Assembly (NCBI GenBank): GCA_914767715.1
Contig: OU612072.1
Coordinates: 3,784,001 to 3,848,000, forward strand
From: Membranipora membranacea
Lineage: Eukaryota; Bryozoa; Gymnolaemata; Cheilostomatida; Membraniporidae
Length of the DNA stretch: 64,000 nt
Direction of reading: 5' to 3'
In this document: in pieces, positions 47,101-58,400 of the stretch
Numbering within the stretch: the first letter of the stretch is position 1
How the letters are laid out: every line of letters starts with the position of its first letter
The notes under the pieces: generated by a model
What the model was told of the DNA's origin: nothing
Databases searched by the model: none
The model's input: only the letters and a program-made list of their open reading frames with translations
Position numbers and translations under genes: made by a program

Positions 47101-49780
47101 TTGATCTAATTAATTGAATGGCGAAATGGTGAATAAGCAGTAAGATTCATATGAGTATATATATTTGCTACCATAGCTTGGTTAACATTTGATATCTGAC
47201 TGGACAAGTGGATCAGGTTGCTGGAATTTTTTCGTGGTTCAAGGGGATTCATATACAGTTTTTCGAGGTGGTGTCAACCAAAGTTTAACCTTTGAGAGAC
47301 ATCTAGATGAACAGCTTGCCCTGCCTAACCGTAACAGGACGACTTGATCAGAGCAAAAAATAATACTCAACCACCAGTCTGATCCTTTTCTCCCAGTGCA
47401 GCTAATCTAAATCTAACTTGACACGAGCCAGTTAAATTGATGATCAGTATTTTTTGGTCGTGATTTCCACGCCGATTTCTTCTTTGACTTTGAGAAATCC
47501 TCAGGTAACGCCTATATCACACAATGTTGTGCGCTTGTGTCTTTTGAATAAATCAAAATGTCATAACTATCTGATTTGAACTTTTTAGACTTGAGCATTG
47601 GGATGTAAACAACGAGATGTTGTCCAACAGCTGGTATGAGGACGCTTATGGTTCCAAGTCTATCAGAAATGATATGTTCACAATGGTGAAGAAGAATGAT
47701 CCTAAAGTAAAACTCTTTCTAAATGACTATTTCATCATCAGCGGTGGCCAAAGACACAGAGTGAGTTTGCTGTTTTGTGATGTTTGGTGCTTGAAAGTTG
47801 TGCTGGCTATTTGAACATGATTTAACAGCAAATCATGAGTCGAGAACTAGGTTATTATCAACTGAAAGCATGACCTTCGCTTAGAGAGTGCCGATTGTTG
47901 CAGTAGATTAATCAAGAAACATTGAAAGAATGAAGGAGATCACTCAACGTTGTACAACTATAGATTTCTCCAGCCATCCTGCATTATTATTGCTGATTAT
48001 GTTATTATCTGTAAAGAATTCGTCTGGACTACATTTGAGTCAATCCTTGGTCAATACATTAGCTGTTATTGTGCTGTATTGATCATGCAATACACAGACA
48101 TTTGGCCTATTGGCTAAGATCAAAGTGTCACTGCCAATGGGCGATTAGTGCCTGTTTCAGTTTCTGGCAGCTTGCTGCACACCCATGATTAGGAGGTCCT
48201 CTATGGCCTCACCTCTAAGATGCATTCTAGTTTACTAGGATCACACTCTCAGTACGAGGACTTTGGGCAACTTACATTCCTCTTTATGGGCAGCCTACCC
48301 TCTGTTTTGTCATCAACAGGGCCATGGGGCTCACACATCACAGTGTTTAAAGAAACGAAAACGTGTCTAAGTCAAATCATACGCAGACTAAAAAACGATT
48401 TGTAAATTAAAATTGTTCCTACCACAGATGTATGTGAATCAGGCTCAGAGTTTCCTCAAGTCCTGCACGCCAGTAGACGCAGTCGGTGCACAGTGTCACT
48501 TCAGTGAGAGGCCTCTAGGACCGATAATTCAGCGGCGTCTCAATCGCCTGGCTACTGCAGGTCTGCCTATCTGGGTGACTGAGCTCGACTACGCTGACTC
48601 TGACGATCAGGAGCTCGCTGACGGGCTGGAGGATGCTTTGTTGGCCTTCTTCAGGTGAGAGCATGAAATATATTATGATCATGTCAGTTCATGGCTTGTT
48701 GTGATGTAATTGATGACTATGAGAGTTTGAAGTTTGTTTACTGCCGATTCTTAAAATACCATCTTAATTTCTAAATAATCGTTTAAAAAACTCAGTTAAA
48801 AAGTCTCATATAACATTAAAAAAAATCACTTTGCTTCTCCACTTAGTCTTATCTTAGGGAAAGATGTTGTAAGACCTCACAACAGTCTGTGATTTGACCA
48901 TTTTCATGACTATGTCAAATTTCCACTGAAAATTTATGGTGTTTGCAAAAAAAAAGCGCATAACTACATCCTGATGCAGAATTCCACCTAACATCGCCCA
49001 CTGTTTGCTTCCAGTCACCCCAAAGTAGAAGGAGTTCTTCTCTGGGGATTTCACGCAAAGAGACATTTTAAGGGACAAGACGCAATACTGGTAGAGCAAG
49101 ACAATACTGTAAGTGGTTTGACAGATCAAACTGTCCTGTGTAGGCGTTGTGCCAGCGACAACAACCCACAATGGTGGTGGAGCAACAAACCTATTCAAAA
49201 AATAAACCGCTGATCTGGATCTTGATTTGAATTGGAAACAGCTTACACGGTCTGCTTGAATAACAATAACTCCAGCATCTCTACCAGATATTATTTTATG
49301 TCATTGAAGAGGTTTGAAAAAAATAGTTCAAACTGAACTCAATCTTTATTCACGAGTGAATATTGTGATGCGGGGCTGCTCCTTGTAACCATCATATTCT
49401 CAACAATTCAAAACAAGTATTATTTAATAAGTTTTTGCTGTGCGAATCCGTTGCCAACTACTGCATTGAACACAAGGTCTTGAGATAACAACCTTTTGTA
49501 TATGGAAATTATCATTATCTTTTTTTATCTCTAGCCAAACAAAGCTGGACTAATGTGGCAGAGACTATTCCATGAGGAGTGGAGAACTAAAGTTAATCTG
49601 GATTTTGGTGACATGAGAGCAGGTTCGACGTATCAGTCAAAGTCAAGAGCATTTTTTGGAGACTATAAAATTAAAATATCTACAGATGGAAAAGTCATCC
49701 ATGAAGAAAAAACTACCATAACAAAAGCTCAAGGGACTGCACAGGTCAACATCATCCTCAGTACTCCTGTGATCGGCTAA
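41177..49780 (+). CDS. Secreted GH10 (endo-1,4-beta-xylanase-like) protein with CBM4/9-like domain
   Basis: Twelve exons: 41177-41185, 42112-42299, 44076-44230, 44550-44642, 45104-45306, 45989-46090, 46331-46437, 46705-46845, 47589-47760, 48428-48654, 49015-49108 and 49535-49780. Phases agree at every junction, giving 578 residues. The signal peptide (MAQVFWILVVILQLITLCQG) is followed by a CBM4/9-like beta-sandwich (about 24-175, LLRNPNF...WECNGCTA). The GH10 barrel (about 190-495) has KWRQNEW near 259, RGHTVYW near 290, acid/base Glu342 in WDVNNE, nucleophile Glu442 in WVTELD, and LLWGF near the end. Residues 497-578 form a C-terminal beta-rich extension. GH10 enzymes hydrolyse xylan or related beta-1,4-glycans. 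Intron 6 seems to use a GC donor (GAG|GCAAGA). Introns carry a foldback, a MITE and a tandem array. Animal GH10 genes are known in molluscs and amphioxus; actual substrate is not shown. Confidence 0.9.
41723..41858 (+). repeat. G-rich ~10-11-bp minisatellite
   Basis: Variants of GGGTGCAGAAG recur about a dozen times in intron 1 of the GH10 gene, becoming regular towards the right end. Confidence 0.8.
42621..43740. mobile_element. Foldback element with ~240-265-bp arms
   Basis: The left arm (42621-42888) and right arm (about 43502-43740) are inverted copies, carrying the same order of CCATAATG(C/T)CA-type repeats, TAGGTGATAACACCAC, ACCAGTTGTACAAAA and GCTG(C)G(A/T)GTTGCTCG. The unique middle is about 610 bases. 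The arms give long spurious frames on opposite strands. It lies in intron 2 of the GH10 gene. No target duplication was fixed. Confidence 0.8.
44840..45020. mobile_element. Small foldback MITE, ~181 bp
   Basis: GCTCTGATTGACTGGTGGGT...GAGAGCCAATGCCAGGTCA on the left is imperfectly inverted on the right (TGACCTGACATGGCTCTCCT...CCAATCAGATCAGAGC), and TATAGTGAA/TTCACTATA sit near the centre. It lies in GH10 intron 4. Confidence 0.7.
45345..45645 (+). repeat. Tandem repeat of ~37-bp unit, about 8 copies
   Basis: Imperfect copies of a unit built on TCTGTGAGGCTGGCCTGAATACATGTAGC occupy GH10 intron 5 immediately after exon 5. Confidence 0.85.
47019..47109. repeat. Diverged palindromic element related to the 27.3-kb palindrome
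   Basis: TGATCTAATTTGCCTGCATT on the left and GGCAAAATGGATCAAACTTG followed by ATCTAAT on the right recall the arms of the 124-bp palindrome (GGCAATTGGATCAAACTTGT and TTTGCCTGCATT). This suggests a dispersed palindromic repeat family. It lies in GH10 intron 8. Confidence 0.5.
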
Positions 49781-49834
49781 ACAATAATGATAAATTTTGT
49801 TATTCATTTATGATTGCTGGTAATAATTCAGGAA

Positions 49835-49840
49835 AATAAA
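49835..49840 (+). terminator. Poly(A) signal of the GH10 gene
   Basis: AATAAA begins 55 bases after the stop codon, the only clear signal just downstream of the last exon. Confidence 0.75.
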
Positions 49841-50250
49841 TGTAGTTCTTAACTTATTTGTGTCATGGGATTGCCGCATCATTCAAGTTCCTTGATTTCG
49901 CAAAGATTAAAGATCAAATTCTTTGACCAAGCATAAACAAGAAGCAAGATTTATGGCACACATACCAATAAAAGGTCAACTTCACTTTACCTGTGTAATT
50001 GTGAGAATTTAATAAATTTTAGAATCTCATTGTACTATTGCCTGATCAACGATGGAACATTGGCGTGCATAAAGAATAAATAGGAAGGCTAATTTTTCAT
50101 GTCGGTGATGATTGCCTCAGATCAATTGAACAGCAGATCCATAGTGTGATTCAATTCCAACTACTGTTTATATCAAGAAAGACCAAGCAACCAACATGCT
50201 CAATCTTGGTTCTTAAATAGCACACAAACAACCAAAGTAAGTTGTAATGT

Positions 50251-50256
50251 TTTATT
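50251..50256 (-). terminator. Poly(A) signal of the big-defensin gene
   Basis: On the minus strand AATAAA lies about 118 bases beyond the stop codon at 50374. The GH10 and defensin genes are convergent, with their signals about 410 bases apart. Confidence 0.6.
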
Positions 50257-50373
50257 ATTCATTATTAAAATTATCATGAAGAGAGAACTGTTTGCATAGA
50301 GTTGCTGTGTAAGTAAAGTGTCTTCAGCTGGGACAGACATGAATTAAAAGAACTGTCATCATAAATTCGTGCA

Positions 50374-51651
50374 TTAGTTGTTAGGAATGCAGCACCGAGT
50401 ACCAAACTCATTGCAATGTTCTCCACCTGATGCTGCCACAACTTCATGAGAGAAACATGGTGATCGACACCAACCGCCAACTGTACGCCCATAAGTATTC
50501 GACCAGCCGAAGCACGGAGCGCCTATAAATAATAACAACACAACGTAAATATCTTAAAGTAGGCAGTATGCTATCTCACTTACCGAAAACACACCAATGT
50601 GTCTGGCTGTCTCATATATTTATCTTTTTGTAAGTGTGTGTAACATCCAGAAGACCATCAGCTATGCATATGCAATCATGTTCAGGGTTCACAGGCTGTG
50701 ACCCAACTTCAGAAATATTAGTGCACTAGCAAGCTGCATGCAACTGATTGGAAATGTATAAGCTTTCATCCCACAGCCAATAGGAATATGGCAGTTTTCA
50801 ATTAAGAATATAATAATTATAAGTATGTTTAAAGGTTGTCTTTTCTTGTACAAAAAGAAGACAGCTAATAATTATCCCTCTAAAAATTGTATTTGTTAGC
50901 CTGGTGTGTCCTGCGTTCTACTACTACGAATGTTAAAATTTATACCAGGTATTGATGAATACCCTGGAGAAGTAAATATTATCTCGGGTTTAATTTGGCT
51001 ATTTGTGAACTGAGTTAATCAAAGCTAAAAGAAAGGGGGTAAGTAAATGTGTACCAGCTTTAAATTAAGCAATTTCAAGCAAGTGCATAAACACAAACCT
51101 TCCTCCTTACTATGTGCAAAACATGATTTATTGATACAAACAGTCCCATTTGAACTCTTTGTTTATCATACTCACTGTAAGGCCTGGTTGTAGTTTCTTG
51201 CAACCGCACTCCTGCCTTATGGACCACATATGCACCATATGCCGCAATCAGAGCTCTATATATAGAGGGGGCAACAACCCGCCCAGCATAGAGGCCTAAG
51301 GCAATCAGGTTCCTCTTCTCTCTGGATCTTTTCTCATTATCTGCGGCGGTTGCGAGAATGGAGATCAGCGCTAAGGCCACAAACAAATACCTGTAAAAAG
51401 ATTATGAACTTTCAGGATGCGACCATCTGCTACTTTGTTGTGCCAGTAATGCGATGTGACGTTTGAATGGTTTAGAACTGTCCCCGCCCATGTGGATACA
51501 TCAAAACCCAAAATTCATCTATTATTTCGTTTATTCCAATATTCCCTTACAATTATAAACATAATAATATAATTATCGCTTGCAATTACAACTCAAAATT
51601 TAGAACTTAGCTGAAACTCAGATAAAAAAACACTTACAGGATTGATTTCAT
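50374..51651 (-). CDS. Big-defensin-type antimicrobial peptide precursor
   Basis: Three minus-strand exons, 51651-51638, 51390-51176 and 50522-50374, encode 125 residues with matching phases. Order of parts: signal peptide (1-20); short acidic/basic propeptide ending in R-E-K-R (28-31), a furin-like site; hydrophobic region (about 32-70, NLIALGLYAGRVVAPSIYRA); linker; and a C-terminal domain with six cysteines at 80, 95, 99, 113, 120 and 121. The spacing C-x14-C-x3-C-x13-C-x6-CC with a GWCRSPCF core matches the beta-defensin-like domain of big defensins, except for a longer first gap. The intron between hydrophobic and cysteine domains is also typical. Big defensins are known from horseshoe crabs, molluscs and amphioxus, where they kill or aggregate bacteria. 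The family call rests on architecture and cysteine pattern; activity is not shown. Confidence 0.88.
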
Positions 51652-51711
51652 GATGCAGCTCTTTCCTTTTGCTGAATGTGTTGAATACAAAAACTACCGC
51701 CAGCAAGCTTC

Positions 51712-51718
51712 TTTTATA
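51712..51718 (-). promoter_or_regulatory. TATA box of the big-defensin gene
   Basis: TATAAAA on the minus strand is 61-67 bases upstream of the ATG, implying a short 5' leader, as in the TSP1 genes. Confidence 0.75.
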
Positions 51719-51719
51719 C

Positions 51720-54700
51720 TTATTCATTTATTCCTATATGGTTAGGGGATAGGCCCGTTGAGCCCCTGGATAAATATTTTTTGATGATTTATCCAATCAG
51801 GATGCAATATTGCAAGACGGAGATAATGAGCAACCACTGAAACCTTTCATTATTATTGCAGGACGTCAACAATGTCAACAATGGAAGTGCACCATGTCAA
51901 CAATGAATTTTTCAAATACCCAAAGCTGTTGGGCGATGCGATAGCAAAGTTGTAAAAAGTAATTCCATATGCATGGTAATTATAAATGGGTTTATTGCCA
52001 CTGTTCTTGGCTGTTGTTTGGTTATTAAGTAAAGGAGACCACCATTCTGGTCTAATTTTTATATGAAATATCAGAGAGATTGCCGTCAGGCGCCAAACTT
52101 TTCAACCTGAGGAATAAAAATTTAATCAGCAGCAACATCAGACAACAATAATCATAAAGTGTGGTGAAACCAAATTTAGAATTATATTCTAATATATACC
52201 ACCAATATATATTACATGGATGAGGGGAACATATCTGGCCCTGAACAAGCAAACCAGGATCAACAATAGCCGACAGTTTTGTCAAGCAGCTTGTCTGAGT
52301 TTGTGAAGGTTGTTACTGGGACACCAATCAATGCATATCGAGAAATCTGCCAGATTTTTAGTTTTATTTAGATCCTGACACAGAGTCTTATAATGCAGGC
52401 CTATCTCCACAAATAGCCACGCTATGTATTTTACCACTGATCCATAAATTCATATCAATGATTCAAACTTACCATAAACTCAACTGGTGGCTATTACATC
52501 CATAAAGAAATGAATCCGCTGGCCATAAAATACAGGCACACAAGCCACTGGTTATGAGGTTACCTGCTCGATGAATTTAGTGAAAAAGGTGTAACGCATA
52601 TATAATTCAGATGTTAACCATGTTCAAATACATGTGCTAGTTTTACGGTATCAATATCACTTGTACTTTTTTCCTCATATATATATATGTGTGTTATTCA
52701 GAGAATTCAGAGTATTATATCATCTGTATCTTTAGTATGCTTACTGTTTAGTAATAACAGAAGTTTGGACTCCCACTAACAAGGGACATAATAGGTACCC
52801 TAAAAAATCATACTCAGTTTGTGATGCATGTCTAGAAACAAGAAAGCTGTCAAAACTTGAAGAAGGCGCTTATCAACTATTGACAGTCTGTTGACATCGA
52901 TATTAGCCAAGGCTGAGAACTGTCCTTTACCATTCAGTTCATGCTTCTCATCACCTGTTGATTCCCTGCAATTTTCAATCCTGTCAAAACCTGTTTGAAC
53001 CTGCTGATCAGAGAATTACCTTCTCATCCTTCAAGGTCGCCAAGCACGTGACTTATGCTCGGTTGTGAGCTTATAGGAGCTCAGTATGGATGGTACAATA
53101 ACCATGAGGCGCACCATCATTAGCCTTCATCTGCTAAAGCATATTTTTGAGGTTGCAGCTAGGCATTATTGTTTGAGAAGCTGCCAAAATGCCCCTCCTA
53201 GTTCAAATGTAATGAAAATTGTAGGTATGTCAGAGACTCTTCCGCACGACATGGTATTATTGATCTGACTTTAATGGTGAGCCCTGCTGGTTGGGGACGT
53301 TTGATATTTAACTGGTGTGCAGTCTATACTTGTAAGAATCAAAGTGAAAGTTTGTGGCAATTTAAAACTACCTGAACGGCCACCAAGAAGAGCAACAATA
53401 ATGCACTCAAATTTATCAAAACAAGTTTAGTCTCCCAAATTTTGAGAACACTGTATTATGCCCAAAATTCTTCACACTAAGGGCGATAACCTCCGTTGAT
53501 GTGTCAGCAAGAAGTGTAATTCTATTATGCAGGGAATTTTGTGTGCCTGGCTAGGAATGAACTATGATAGCCGCAGCTCCAGCTTCATGTTTTTGCTATA
53601 TGGGTAAGAAGACATCGGTCAAACTATCTCAAGGATAATATCATAGATTTATTATATCTCTATGGGTATTATGCTCAGAATTTTAAAAACAGGCACTAGC
53701 TGAAATTCAATGGGACAGGACTGAGGGCCAAATTAAAACCATATTTTATCAAAATACTAAACCAGTTGCCAATTGACTTTTTTCTTGCCAAGTTTACGGC
53801 AAGAGCTAAAAGGCATGTGGAATAGACAGAACACAAAACACTGTATCAAAGGTTGTCACATGAACACAAGGAGTTATTCAATCAACTACTGATGTCCGTT
53901 ATGGATTCAGGTTTATAATATTTATATCGCTTTTTAAAACTTTTTAATGTTGTATGGTGATCTTGTCTAACAGTTATTTTCACAGTTCAAACATACTAAA
54001 TATTTGACGTTGAGTCCCAGAGCAATTTTGGTTTAAACTTTATGTTTTTATACCTGTGTTCGAGGCTTAAAATTGATTTTGGCATTAGCAAATAGGCCAT
54101 TTCTGACCCCTCATGCAATGCGACCTCGACCATGCAGGAACTAAAATTTCCAAAGTATTATACCATTTTGGTCTTGTACTGTCACTTCCATCAATAAACT
54201 TACCAGCTGACAGATCCTGGTAGTCACAACTGCATCACATGATAACCCAAATGTTCACTAATTTGGGACAAAATCTTCACTTCAAAATTCAGAAAGCTGT
54301 CACTCAAAGCAGGAGATTATCTAGATTTTGATCCAAGCGATTATTGATTATGGCTTTACCTCTTGAGAAATTGGGATTTTTGAGGCTAAACTGGCTTTAT
54401 TTGGTCCTAAACATGCACTCCACGCTCTCCAAAAAAAATTGAAAACGCTGTTTAACAACATGTTATACACACACTATCTGCGGTTACTAGTGTGTATAAA
54501 GTATAAAAAATAAAAACTAGAGAATATTTCCGAGGTTTTGATCGTGGCATGTGATGATAAATTCAAAAGAATGAAAGTCATGAGCAGAAACATCTTTCCA
54601 TCAATGCTCAACAATCACCCAAAAAAGGTGATCCATTGTTGTAGACAATGTGCTTTGCATGTGATACTGCATAGATTTTCATCACGCATTTGCATAACGT

Positions 54701-55475
54701 AAATAACTGCATCATTTTGCCCATTGCTGCCGATATGTTTCAAGGCATTGCAGTTAATGTACAATTTTTCAAATTAGAAGCATGCAGTTCAAAAAGTTAT
54801 GCAATATGCAATCTTAGTCAGACTACTAGGGACGTACCAGTAAAGGTATTTTTGGAATGGGAAAAGTTGTTCATGAGAAACTGAAAATCACGTTAACCTA
54901 TTTTTAGATTATTTGGGAGGTGTGGTTCTAAACATGTGCTCATTGGGTCACCAGGCTTGACCTAAGACAGATAAACGATGATTTCAAACCAAAATAAAAC
55001 CCAACCTGCCATATTAAAATGTGTTGTCTTTCTGGTCAATGCTAACTCGGACGTGATTTTTGAATGTTGAAATACAGACAAACCATAGGTATATAGGGTA
55101 ATACTATTTTATTTACACAATAATATACAACATCTCTCCGTTAAATGAGAAAATAAAAAGGTAATTTTTGGTAGACAATGAAGAGAAAGATTACAGTGTT
55201 TGTTTTCTTATCCAATTACACAATAATGTGTGACAGGTCCTGTTATAGAAAGCATCGGATTTAATCAGCGTCACAGCCATTGGTGATATCAGATTTGAGT
55301 AATTCCCTATTGGTTGGTATATTGGATTAAAGTAAAAGACATATCAAAGCTTAGCCAACTCATTCGAGCACATGCCCACACCCTCCTCTCAATATCATGC
55401 TGATATTGGCCTATAAGAGTAAGGTAACAATGTATCATTGAAAAATAGATATACAGGTATAGTTCATAGCCTTGC
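51720..55475. other. Intergenic, no gene seen
   Basis: No exon with family features or consistent splicing was found on either strand. The AT dinucleotide run near 52677-52692 is the only simple repeat of note. Confidence 0.45.
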
Positions 55476-58400
55476 TCACAAAGGACACTCATATATACAT
55501 GTGTATCTATCATCTCCCACTGTCACTATATTAGAACCAGTACTGTTATACTTGGCACACCAAACCTGCAAACAAAATAAGCAGCAAGTTAACATCAGGC
55601 CACAATTACATGAAGAAAATTTCTGGGATTATCAAGGTAAGATAATTCTCAAGCACCATAAGTGAGCCTGATAGAAGCTATGTCTTGAACTATCGATCTT
55701 TAACTGACTTCCCAGTACTACCCAATTACCAACAGATATCCCCCTTCCCATTACACTGTATGTAGTGATGTAATAGAACATAACCTACTATCCAATAAGC
55801 TGCATATCAACATAGAAAAAAACCTTGATTCAACATAAATTATTTTGATCAAAGTTTTCCTCCTACAGTAGCTTAAGGTATGGTAACTGCGAATTCTTTT
55901 TTCGAGTTATCATATCAGAAAGCTCTCGATTTTTGGAACGTCAAATATAGCTTATTTGTGTAAAAAAAGCACCTTGAGAAAACTTCTGTTACCATTAATG
56001 TGTTTGGGGAGCAACTTTATTATTGTCAAGCAGTTATCACAAGATATGCTTGGTCATGTCTAGGCATTGGGATAACTTCTACAGCTTTTATGTCTGAACA
56101 AAATAACGCAAAATATTACCATAAAAGACATGTTCTTAGGAGTTATTTATCTTCCAACAAATTATCAGAGGTGGTTTATCAGATGCATAATCTTAGCTGG
56201 TTACACCTTGTCATAGAGGGGTGACCAATTTTTAATACCTACAAAGTGCCAGTTTCAGCTCATTTGTGATTGGTGCATACCTATTTTTTACTAAAATATA
56301 GTTACAATGTCCCAATTTCGCAAAATCAATGAGTATTTACCCTAGAATAAAAAAATTGTAGCCAAAATGTATTCTAGAGCAAATAATACTTGCTCTAGAA
56401 TAAATTTTAACTAGAATCATACTTTTTTCAACATTCACGCCTATATTATATGCGTGAATGTTGAAAAAAGTATGTTTCTTTGACCAACAGTTCAAAAGTT
56501 ATTATGAAGACAGGATCACCTGTTCAGGAATTAAAATGGCATTGACATCGCGTCATATGACGTGACGCAATAAAGGTGAGAGCTTTCCGATGATTAAAAA
56601 ACAACATAACTTAAACTACTCTTCAGTGGGTCTATAACTTGTCAATACGTTTTACAAAAAGAAACAACATAGGTTGAAACCTTTGAATTTAAATTTAATC
56701 TCGATTAAATCTCCATGTTCATTGGATTCGCCAGGAGGTGACAAGTTTGTTTAGTACCCTATAGGAAAAATTCCCTAGACTCTAGATCATTGATAATATT
56801 TCATAATTGGGTCACTCAAATAACAGTAAAATAATCATAGTTTTGGGTAATGCGAGTTGAAACTCAGAAAGCCATTTGAAAGAAGGGGGCACATAAAATT
56901 TAATACAACACTGGTGCAGTTATAGTGCACACATTGGCTAGAAACGAAAATCAATGCAGGATGTCTGCTCTGCTAGTATATTTTTGGGGTTCCACATCTC
57001 ACTTTTACTCAATCACAGCAAACTGGAATCAAGAAATCAGGAGAGACTCACAACATCTAGTTTTCCAATTTCCTCTTCCTGATGATTAGGCATAAGAACA
57101 TAAAACACAACTCAAAATTTATTTGATTGAGAAAGGGGAGATTAATCACTTGTGACAGTCTTCCTCAAATCATTGATTCACCTTCGAGCCCAATGATGGT
57201 GCCTCTTCAGGATGATGAATGAATCAGAGCCCAATTAAGTAATTGGTAGTTCTGTCTCTGAATTCTATCACAAATTAATCACCCTTGTTATGCACTGTCA
57301 TCGCTGGTTGACAAGCTGACAAGGTGCAAGATGAGTACCATAATCCTTAGGCACATTCTACTTATAGCAGAAGTGGATTACAGCAAATGTGAATCCAACT
57401 TACAGACAAATACCAGCAGCCTAAGTTGTCTGCATCGTGCTCAGTTCCGTTGTTATTGTTAAGCAAGAACTGATGACACGTACACTGATACTGATGACAC
57501 ATAACAAACATTCTTGGTTTCAAAGTACTTATACTGGAATTCGCACTGGTACTTGTGCGGGTTTTAGCAATGGAGGGTAGTGATGTTCTGCTCACAATAA
57601 ACGCTCATTTGACATTAACAACTCTGAGGTAAAAATCCAGAAACATCGCAAATTGATTCATCTTGATTTGATAAACAATCTATTCATATTTGTGTCACAC
57701 AGAGAAGAAAGCTCACCTGATCAACATGGTCGTAGAATGTGTGAATACATGACTTTGATGATACCTCCCATATCTTAACTGTTCTATCTGATGAGCTATA
57801 TAAAGGAAATAGAAAAAAAAACATAACTTTACCATAAATCGATGACTTTGATATGTCAGATCAATCTCTGCAAACTACAGGGGGGGGGGGGGGGGGGGCT
57901 CTGTATAAACAACAGTCAAACTTTAACACTGAAAAGAACATGGTAGGAAGGCGGAAACTAAAGCAGTTTGAGAATATAGGCGTCATTTCCTCATACAAAA
58001 AGTTAACCTTATTGATGAAGATTTGTTAAATATAGCAGTAAAAATAATACCTAGTATTTAACACGCCTATTGTCAATACGCGGTTAAAACTAATAAATAA
58101 TTGTTATTACTTGCATTTTATTTTACATAAAAAAGGGGATACACAATGACATCTAGACTACACTACTAACATGTGTATCTCTGATCGTAAAAGTCAATTT
58201 AGTATGAGTACCTAACATGTGCCAACCCCTATTTAATGAAATTCACTAAATCCCTTGTGATGGTATTGAGGTATTCACTCTCTATCAATCACATGATATA
58301 CTATTGCATGTATATGCAACAGTATATCATGTGATCAGTATGATATTCGGAGGAGCATTATTACCTGGTAACAAAGTGAGCGTTATCAGGACTAAAGTCG

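Noticed and set aside
57362-57595. Last WDR61 exon placed here from proximity
   Set aside because: The frame does not match the protein's end; the true terminal exon, with VGDD and IYECPL, is at 55476-55565.
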